The position numbers were made by a program, and so were the translations under genes. Shown in pieces: positions 1-5,840 of a DNA stretch of 33,421 nucleotides; the stretch's first letter is position 1, and every line of letters begins with the position of its first letter. Location of the stretch: positions 1 to 33,421 of IMG/VR virus record IMGVR_UViG_3300021142_000106. One strand, 5' to 3'. Source of the stretch: a virus. The notes beneath the pieces are model-generated. The model made no database searches and was not told where the DNA came from. It worked only from the letters and a program-made list of their open reading frames with translations.

Positions 1-882
1 GGAGCCGCCCGCGCGCGCCGCCACGAGCCGCCCCTTGCCGATGATCACCGCGGTGCCGTTCTTCAGGTCCACGGTCTCGCCGACCACGAAGGGGCCGCCG
101 GTGACCGCGGTGGTCTCGAACGCCTGGAGCATCTCGAACGCGAGCCGCCCCCCTTCGCTCGCCGACGGCACCGGCCCCGAGTAGCCGACCGCGCGCGCCA
201 CGTACGCGGCGTGCCCGACGACGCTCGACGTGACCAGCACGTACTGCCCGATGTGCTCGGGCACGACCACGTCCGGTGAGTCGACCACGACCAGCGACGC
301 GCCTGCCGTCGCCGTCGGCAACGAGACCACGATCGACCCGAGCGTGTTGTTGAGCCCGCTCCCGATCTGGTCGACGAGCGTGATCGTGCTCGGCAGCGGG
401 TTGTTGTAGCCCCAGCCGTCGCGCTCCGCCGTCGCCGTCACCCCGAACGGGCCAGCCTCGCCCGGGAGGAACACGTGATCCGCGTCCAGCGTGTAGCGAC
501 GCCCCGTCGGGACCAGCACGGTGCCGGTGTCGCTCCACTCGACCGCCTGCTCCTCGAACCACACGAGCCCGGCGCCGATCACGAGCGGCTCGTTGGTCGC
601 GCCGGTGCGCGAGAGCTGCAGCGTGACCGTGGCCTTCTGCGGCCCCTGCGCGGGGCTCGCGGTCTGCCCGCTCCACGGGCGCACGTAGAGCGCCTGCGTG
701 GTCGTCTCGATGGCGCTGGAGACGCGCGCGCCGCCCTCGGCGATCTGCCCGTAGACCTCCAGGCCGTTGCCGTCGCCGGCTGCGAAGAACGCGTCGCCGT
801 ACGCGGGGTCGACCGCGGAGCGCCAGATCGTCAGCAGGTCGTCGCGGGTGAGCGGGCCGCTCTGCGCGGCGGGATCGGTCAC
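1..882 (-). CDS. Baseplate or tail protein downstream of gpJ, cut by left edge
   Basis: An open frame starts at a GTG (880-882) that overlaps the TGA stop of the gpJ-like gene as GTGA, so the two are translationally coupled. It runs off the left edge with 294 codons visible. The protein begins VTDPAAQSGPLTRDDLLTIW and continues with a helical stretch (AYGDAFFAAGDGNGLEVYGQ), then beta-rich sequence. In contractile-tail phages and tailocins the gene after gpJ often encodes gpI or another baseplate periphery protein. The N-terminus here fits a structural baseplate protein, but I do not recognise the family. No catalytic motif is visible. The C-terminus is outside the window, so total length is unknown. 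Confidence 0.7.
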   Translation of the reverse strand, partial: MTDPAAQSGPLTRDDLLTIWRSAVDPAYGDAFFAAGDGNGLEVYGQIAEGGARVSSAIETTTQALYVRPWSGQTASPAQGPQKATVTLQLSRTGATNEPLVIGAGLVWFEEQAVEWSDTGTVLVPTGRRYTLDADHVFLPGEAGPFGVTATAERDGWGYNNPLPSTITLVDQIGSGLNNTLGSIVVSLPTATAGASLVVVDSPDVVVPEHIGQYVLVTSSVVGHAAYVARAVGYSGPVPSASEGGRLAFEMLQAFETTAVTGGPFVVGETVDLKNGTAVIIGKGRLVAARAGGS

Positions 883-1991
883 GCGGCCTCCGAGACGTTC
901 GTGAGCGTCGTGCGAAGCGTCATCCCCGGATCCGGGTACACGTCACCCGCAGGCGCGACGATCGAACCCGAGCTCGCGATCACGCCGTCCTGCTTGAAGC
1001 GCGCGAGCACCGCCGCGAGCTCGCCGACCAGCAACGGCGCCGACACCGGCAGCGAATTCACGTACTCGACGACCGCCGTGATCACCTGCTGGGTCAGCGT
1101 CACCGTGTCGACGCCGCTCTGGAAGGCCAGCTTGAGCACGATCGAAACGATGCTCGGCATCGACGTCCACACGATGACGCGGATGCCCGCCGCGCGGTAG
1201 TCCGCGAGCGCGACTTCGACCTGGCGCGCCGCCACCGTGCTCGCCACGCCGCTGGAGTCCGCGATGTAGAGGTTCACGATGCGCGCCGGGCTCGCCGTGC
1301 CCTCGATCGCCTCCACCGCGGTCGCCGAGACGATGCCCGGCACGGTCGTCGCGCCGTACTCGATCGCGCCGAGCGTGCCGCGGCGCACCGACAGCCAGAA
1401 GTTGCGCAGCCGGTTGCGGAACGTGTCGTTGTCCTCGCGGTCCTCGCCGTTGCCGGTCGGGTCGTCGTTGGTGAGCTGGATGGTCGTGTCGAAGACCGAC
1501 GACGACGGCCCGAACTTCCGGATCTGGTTGCGACCGACCTGCGGCGCCTTGCCGGCCTGCACCGCGCGCACGTCCGCGCTCGCCGTCAGATCGAACGCGC
1601 CGAAGTGAGCGACCGAGGTCGTGATGTACTCGGCGCCGTTGAGCGCGACGAGCTTCGTGCCGACCGCGATGTCACCGATGCCGACCGCGAAGCTCGTGCG
1701 CCAGAAGCGCACCGTACCGAGCGCGGGAGTCGCCCCCTTGCGCGCCTCGCCGTAGCGGTCGAGCGCGAGCCGGTCGAGGTCGTCGTCCTCGGCCGAATCG
1801 AGGAAGAGACGCGCGGTCGCGTAGGCGAGGTGCCTCACGATGTGCGCGAGCATCACGCTCCCCGAACCGACGAAGAGGTTCGCGTCCGAGCCGCGCGTGT
1901 CGACCTCGTTCGGGTCGATGAGCTGCGCGCGCGTCAGAAGGAACGCGCGGCCGATGCCGTAGAGGTCGAGTCGGGTGGGCAGATCCGCCAT
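879..1991 (-). CDS. Baseplate wedge protein, gpJ family
   Basis: This 370-residue protein matches gpJ-type baseplate proteins, which form the wedge ring around the hub at the tail tip. The family signature is visible near residues 185-220: EDNDTFRNRLRNFWLSVRRG followed by TLGAIEYGATTVPGI. An acidic loop-rich N-terminal half and a C-terminal segment with VVEYVNSLPVSAPLLVGEL also fit. Length is typical for the family. There is no Shine-Dalgarno sequence before the ATG; instead TAGCCT lies 6 nt upstream. The gene follows the gp25-like wedge gene and overlaps the next gene by 4 nt, the usual baseplate order. Confidence 0.9.
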   Translation of the reverse strand: MADLPTRLDLYGIGRAFLLTRAQLIDPNEVDTRGSDANLFVGSGSVMLAHIVRHLAYATARLFLDSAEDDDLDRLALDRYGEARKGATPALGTVRFWRTSFAVGIGDIAVGTKLVALNGAEYITTSVAHFGAFDLTASADVRAVQAGKAPQVGRNQIRKFGPSSSVFDTTIQLTNDDPTGNGEDREDNDTFRNRLRNFWLSVRRGTLGAIEYGATTVPGIVSATAVEAIEGTASPARIVNLYIADSSGVASTVAARQVEVALADYRAAGIRVIVWTSMPSIVSIVLKLAFQSGVDTVTLTQQVITAVVEYVNSLPVSAPLLVGELAAVLARFKQDGVIASSGSIVAPAGDVYPDPGMTLRTTLTNVSEAA

Positions 1992-1997
1992 GCCGGG

Positions 1998-2003
1998 AGG
2001 CTA
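1998..2003 (-). promoter_or_regulatory. TAGCCT box 6 nt before gpJ start
   Basis: TAGCCT-N6-ATG stands directly before the gpJ gene, with no Shine-Dalgarno sequence. It is read as a -10 element of a leaderless transcript. A weak TGAC lies about 17-18 nt further upstream, overlapping the stop of the previous gene. Confidence 0.4.
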
Positions 2004-2022
2004 CGCGGCGCCGCCGGATGCG

Positions 2023-2943
2023 TCATGCTGCCATCGGGAACGCAGCCGGCACGCTGAGCGCCTGGCCCGAAACCATCCGCACGAGGATCGAGAAGCGCAC
2101 CAGGTTGTGCGCGGCGTCGATCGTCGCGGTGACACGCACCTTCGCCACGTCGGGCTCTTGCGCGATCTGCTTCTCGGCCTCCGAGATCAGCTGCTGCACC
2201 ATCACCGGCGTCGCGAGCTTCTTGAGCATCTGCGGCACGCCAACGCCGTACGCGAGCCCGAGGTGCGCGAAGCCGCCCGGGCGCGTCACCAGGCGACGGA
2301 AGATGCGCTTCTTGAGCCCGACGAGCCCCTCGTCGTACGCGTAGTCGCCGCGCCCATTCGTGCGGTACGTGCCGACCGGCGACGCCACCGCGTTCGACGA
2401 CGACGTGATCAGCCCGCCCTGATCATTCGCGACCGCGAGCGGTGGGTAGGCGAAGTCGCGCGTGCGCCGCGGCTCGTTGATGACCGGCTGCGCGATCTCC
2501 ATGTGCACGCCGAAGAACGGCGGCGTCGTCGCGGGATCCACCGCGTCGAGATTCGACGACCACACGCCATCACTCGTCGCCGAGTACACCGCCGGGTAGG
2601 GGCTCATCATGCGATCGAGCGTGAGATCGATGCACATGCCGAAGAGCGCCGCGCCGACATCCGAGAGCGCCGAGAGCTCCGCCGCGATCACGTTCACCGC
2701 GCGCGCGGCCGCGCCGTCGATGCCCGTCGTGGTCGAGTCGGCGACCACCGCGTACTTCGAGATCAGCGCGGCGTCGTGCGCGTCGCCGATGCCCGAGTAG
2801 TAGACGAGCCGCGAGTACGTCAGCCGGATCACGTTCTCCGCGACCGGGGCCGCGCTGACGAGTTGGATCGACGGCGCGACGATGACGCCGCCCGTGTCGC
2901 CGAACGGCATGCTGCCGAATCCACCGCTGCCGAATCCGCTCAT
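2023..2943 (-). CDS. Baseplate wedge protein, possibly with gp25/gpW-like domain
   Basis: 306 residues from ATG 2943, chosen because GGAGG lies 5 nt upstream; an in-frame TTG four codons earlier is less likely. The N-terminus is Gly/Ser/Phe-rich (MSGFGSGGFGSMPFGDTGG), followed by about 90 residues of beta-rich sequence of the type seen at virion interfaces. The C-terminal third (GLKKRIFRRLVTRPGGFAHL and EAEKQIAQEPDVAKVRV) resembles the gp25/gpW lysozyme-fold wedge proteins, including an acidic segment followed by the EPxV pattern. Its place directly upstream of gpJ supports a wedge role. The domain call rests on pattern and context only. Confidence 0.6.
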   Translation of the reverse strand: MSGFGSGGFGSMPFGDTGGVIVAPSIQLVSAAPVAENVIRLTYSRLVYYSGIGDAHDAALISKYAVVADSTTTGIDGAAARAVNVIAAELSALSDVGAALFGMCIDLTLDRMMSPYPAVYSATSDGVWSSNLDAVDPATTPPFFGVHMEIAQPVINEPRRTRDFAYPPLAVANDQGGLITSSSNAVASPVGTYRTNGRGDYAYDEGLVGLKKRIFRRLVTRPGGFAHLGLAYGVGVPQMLKKLATPVMVQQLISEAEKQIAQEPDVAKVRVTATIDAAHNLVRFSILVRMVSGQALSVPAAFPMAA

Positions 2944-2968
2944 CGCGACCTCCAAACACCGACGTCGA

Positions 2969-4486
2969 TCACGCCTCCAAGTAGCTCAGAATCTCGGCGT
3001 ACGTGCCGCCCGCGTAAGGGTCTTGGAACAGGCCCATCCGATCGGCCGAGCCGGTGAGGTACGCGGTGTTTGACTCGGTCGCCAACGTGGTCCAGTTCTT
3101 TCCGTTCGGACTCCAACTGAAAACGAAGCTCGTGCCGTTGTCCTGCGCCTTGAGCCAGTACATCCCGCCGGGCGGGATGATGGACGCGACCGGCGTGCCG
3201 GAGACCACCGTCGGCGGTGCCGATGCGTGCACCAGCGTCGCCGACGGCAGCGGCGGCCCGAGGCCGAAGTGACATGCGACGATCTTGCCGTTCGACGACT
3301 GCCCGAAGCAGAGACCGAATGCGCTGGTGTACGGGCTCGCCGCGCCAACGATCGAATGACGTACGAGAACGGTGACGGTCTTCGCGCCGCTCTTCGGGCG
3401 GTAGAACGCACCCGAGTGCGAATCAGAGCTGCTCGCGCCGGTGCCGGTGAGCAGCAGCCCGCCGCCGGTGATATCGGCGAGCGCGTTGCCTGCACCGTTG
3501 CCTGCGTCGGCGGTGAACGTGGCTGCGAGAGGTGGAGTCGAGACCGACGCCATCCCGTAGATCATGCTCCCCCACGATGGGTCCGCCGTTCCGCCCGGGT
3601 GCGTGAGCACCGAAGGCGTGCTCGGTGGCGCCAACCCCTGCCACCCGCTCGTCGAACGGTAGGGCATCGTCCCGCGTGCGGAACCCACGAGCACGTCGAG
3701 CACCGTGCCGAGATTCGGACCTTGGAAGAGGCTCACGATCTGCGAGCCCGATGGGTACCAGAACGCCGCGCCCGAAAGCCCCGCACCGACCACGAGGTTG
3801 TTGCCCCACGGGTCCACGATCGTGACGGTCTGGTTGGTGCCGTTCTTGTACGCGAGCGAGGTGTTGTCGGGCGGCGGCGTGATGCCCGCTGCGATGATCG
3901 TCGCGAACGACGGGTAGGTGATCGTCCGCGTACCGTCGGGGGGCGAGCCCGTCGCGACGAGCGTGCCCGTGAGCGCCTGCGCGGCGGTGAGCACGACGTT
4001 GCCCGCACCGACTGAGATCGGCAGAAGCGGTAGCGGCATCGTGAGCCGACGGATCGTCAGCTCTGCGACGTGCTTCCACCCCTTCGCCTTGTACTTCGCC
4101 CACGTGGAGCCGGTCGGCCGGAAGTTGCCGTACGTGACCGAGCCCGTTACCGGATCGGTCACATCGCCGCTCGCGTAGTACGGCGGCACGATGTCGCCAC
4201 TTGGCAGCGGCACGCAGAAGGCGAGCTGCGCGATGCGCGCACCCGAGACCGCGTCGTAGAGCCCGATCAGGTAGCCGCCCGTCACGTCGGGCGTGAACGA
4301 CACCGACGTGCCCACCGCGCCGAGGTTGCCTTCGGTGAGCGTGCTCGCGTACGGCGAATCGTCCAGCTTGAACTGCCCCAAGACACCGCCGCTCGTGACG
4401 GTGACCGCGAGCCCGGTCTGTCCGGTGACGGGCGTCTCGTTGGCCGGGAACGTGACCGAGTTCTGCGCGAAGGTGAGGGTCGCCAT
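2969..4486 (-). CDS. Tail fiber or adsorption protein with lectin-like C-terminal domain
   Basis: A 505-residue beta-rich protein with no signal peptide. The N-terminal 100 residues look like an Ig-like fold (VTFPANETPVTGQTGLAVTV). The middle includes ITPPPDNTSLAYKNGTNQTV. The C-terminal about 170 residues resemble a concanavalin/LamG-type jelly roll: GGMYWLKAQDNG, FVFSWSPNGKNWTTLATES, ADRMGLFQDPYAGGTYAEIL. Such domains usually bind carbohydrate at the cell surface. The gene lies between the spike-associated protein and the wedge genes, so the product is likely a baseplate-attached adsorption protein. No Shine-Dalgarno sequence precedes the ATG; TAGCCT lies 8 nt upstream. Confidence 0.6.
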   Translation of the reverse strand: MATLTFAQNSVTFPANETPVTGQTGLAVTVTSGGVLGQFKLDDSPYASTLTEGNLGAVGTSVSFTPDVTGGYLIGLYDAVSGARIAQLAFCVPLPSGDIVPPYYASGDVTDPVTGSVTYGNFRPTGSTWAKYKAKGWKHVAELTIRRLTMPLPLLPISVGAGNVVLTAAQALTGTLVATGSPPDGTRTITYPSFATIIAAGITPPPDNTSLAYKNGTNQTVTIVDPWGNNLVVGAGLSGAAFWYPSGSQIVSLFQGPNLGTVLDVLVGSARGTMPYRSTSGWQGLAPPSTPSVLTHPGGTADPSWGSMIYGMASVSTPPLAATFTADAGNGAGNALADITGGGLLLTGTGASSSDSHSGAFYRPKSGAKTVTVLVRHSIVGAASPYTSAFGLCFGQSSNGKIVACHFGLGPPLPSATLVHASAPPTVVSGTPVASIIPPGGMYWLKAQDNGTSFVFSWSPNGKNWTTLATESNTAYLTGSADRMGLFQDPYAGGTYAEILSYLEA

Positions 4487-4494
4487 CGCCCGAG

Positions 4495-4500
4495 AGGCTA
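4495..4500 (-). promoter_or_regulatory. TAGCCT box 8 nt before fiber gene start
   Basis: TAGCCT-N8-ATG. The stop codon of the preceding gene reads into GTGACC about 17 nt upstream of the box, which could serve as a poor -35. It is the most widely spaced member, with the hub-gene remnant at 9125, of the TAGNNT set. Confidence 0.35.
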
Positions 4501-4519
4501 CGCGGCGCGCTCCACCCGG

Positions 4520-4840
4520 TCACGAGCCGGGCGAAAGGTCGTCGTAATCATCATCGGGGTCGTGCGGCACGACCGACGTCCGCCCACCGCCCCACGGCTT
4601 CGTCGGCATCGCGAGCGGGTTGTCCGCGTTGCAGTTGAACGCGAGCCCCGGCACCGGGATCGGCAAGAAGGGAAGCAGCTGCCCGATCGATGGGATGCGC
4701 GGGATGAGCCCGGGGAACGTCTGCAGCGGCAGCTTGAACCCGCAAAGCTGCGCCGCCGGCGCCGACGGCTCGAACGAGCCCGCGGCGGTCGCGGCGTCTT
4801 GCACCGCCGGCGGCGGTGCGTCGGGAGGGGGAGCGCCCAT
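4520..4840 (-). CDS. Small proline-rich protein beside the spike gene
   Basis: A 106-residue protein with a Pro/Ala-rich N-terminus, a hydrophobic Pro-rich core (CGFKLPLQTFPGLIPRIPSI then PFLPIPVPGLAFNCN) and a Gly-Gly-Gly-Arg plus acidic tail (WGGGRTSVVPHDPDDDYDD). No transmembrane topology is evident because the core is broken by prolines. Small Pro-rich proteins with a CGFK-type core occur next to gpV in other contractile tails, and a role at the spike tip is plausible but unproven. Two cysteines (CGFK and FNCN) might bind a metal or form a disulfide. The TAGGGT box lies 6 nt before the ATG. Confidence 0.65.
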   Translation of the reverse strand: MGAPPPDAPPPAVQDAATAAGSFEPSAPAAQLCGFKLPLQTFPGLIPRIPSIGQLLPFLPIPVPGLAFNCNADNPLAMPTKPWGGGRTSVVPHDPDDDYDDLSPGS

Positions 4841-4846
4841 GCGTCG

Positions 4847-4852
4847 ACCCTA
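4847..4852 (-). promoter_or_regulatory. TAGGGT box 6 nt before small spike-associated gene
   Basis: TAGGGT-N6-ATG, placed immediately after the TGA stop of the spike gene (TGATAGGGT). No Shine-Dalgarno sequence is present between the box and the ATG. Confidence 0.35.
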
Positions 4853-5827
4853 TCACCCGAGCTGGAGACCGGGGATGCCGGCGCCGACCCCCGTAGGAGG
4901 CGCCACGAGCGCCGCCACGAGCGCTGCCTTGAGCCCGGGGATGGTGGTGAGGTCCGAAGTCGCCGCGTGCTCCACAGCCACCGCAGCGTCCGCCGTGAGC
5001 GCCGCGGCGAGCGCCGCTCCAATCGCAGCCGTCGCCGGTGTCGCGCTCGCAACCAGCGTCGCGCTCATGTCGGCGAGGAGCGTGGTCACGATCGACCAGA
5101 CCTGCTCCACCGTCACGCCGTGCCCGATCGGCTGCGCGCCCGAGGTCGAGATCGTGAGCATGCCCGGCACGAGGAAGATCCCGTCGCCGCCATCCGCGAG
5201 CTGCAGCTTCGCGCTCCCCGCTTCGAGGTGCAGCCGCTTCTCGCCGACGTGGATCTCGACGAAGCAGTCGGCGTCGCCGTTGCGGAACCCGATCACGTCC
5301 GCGCCGAGCTGCAGCAGCGCCTTGTCGGCGTTCGAGACCGTGAACGCGCCTGCCTCGGTGAGCGCGAGGAACGACTTCGTGGGTGCCGAGTAGAGCAGGT
5401 AGCTCGATGCGGTCTCGAAGATGTACGGCACCCGCACGCGCTTGAACGCGAACGAATTCGTCGACGTGTCGTTGCCCGCGACCATCGACGGGAAGCGGTC
5501 GATCGCGTTCGCGAGCCGGTGCGTGATCACCGGGATCGATCGCTCGTTGCCGTCCGGGATCTCGACCAGCACCTCGTCGCCGGCGACGAACGGATGCCAC
5601 TCGCCCTCGCCGTCGCCGCCGCACGCCATCCCCACCCGACACGGCACCTGCAGCCCCGAGCGCAACAGCTTCACGAGCACCAGCGGGCCGGGGTTCTCCG
5701 GGTCGTCGAGGATGACCGAGCGCTGGCCTTCCTGATCGGCCATCACCTGCCCGTACGTGGACCAGTGGCGCGTGTCGGTTCCCTCTCCGGCCACGAGCTC
5801 GCGAATCGCTACGGCGTCGACGTGCAT
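4853..5827 (-). CDS. Baseplate spike protein, gpV-like
   Basis: 324 residues. The N-terminal half has the OB-fold pattern of gpV/gp45-type spike proteins: WHPFVAGDEVLVEIPDGNER, SIPVITHRLANAID. This is followed by beta-helix-like repeats (FTVSNADKALLQLGADVIGF, EKRLHLEAGSAKLQLADGGD). The C-terminal about 80 residues are Ala-rich and helical, an unusual tail for a spike that may trimerise or dock a partner. The protein would sit under the hub as the membrane-piercing needle. It follows the hub gene by 10 nt and precedes the small Pro-rich gene. TAGGCT lies 7 nt before the ATG. Confidence 0.8.
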   Translation of the reverse strand: MHVDAVAIRELVAGEGTDTRHWSTYGQVMADQEGQRSVILDDPENPGPLVLVKLLRSGLQVPCRVGMACGGDGEGEWHPFVAGDEVLVEIPDGNERSIPVITHRLANAIDRFPSMVAGNDTSTNSFAFKRVRVPYIFETASSYLLYSAPTKSFLALTEAGAFTVSNADKALLQLGADVIGFRNGDADCFVEIHVGEKRLHLEAGSAKLQLADGGDGIFLVPGMLTISTSGAQPIGHGVTVEQVWSIVTTLLADMSATLVASATPATAAIGAALAAALTADAAVAVEHAATSDLTTIPGLKAALVAALVAPPTGVGAGIPGLQLG

Positions 5828-5834
5828 GCGCGCG

Positions 5835-5840
5835 AGCCTA
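5835..5840 (-). promoter_or_regulatory. TAGGCT box 7 nt before spike gene
   Basis: TAGGCT-N7-ATG. Here the TAG is also the stop codon of the hub gene, so termination-reinitiation coupling is an alternative explanation for this copy. Confidence 0.3.
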
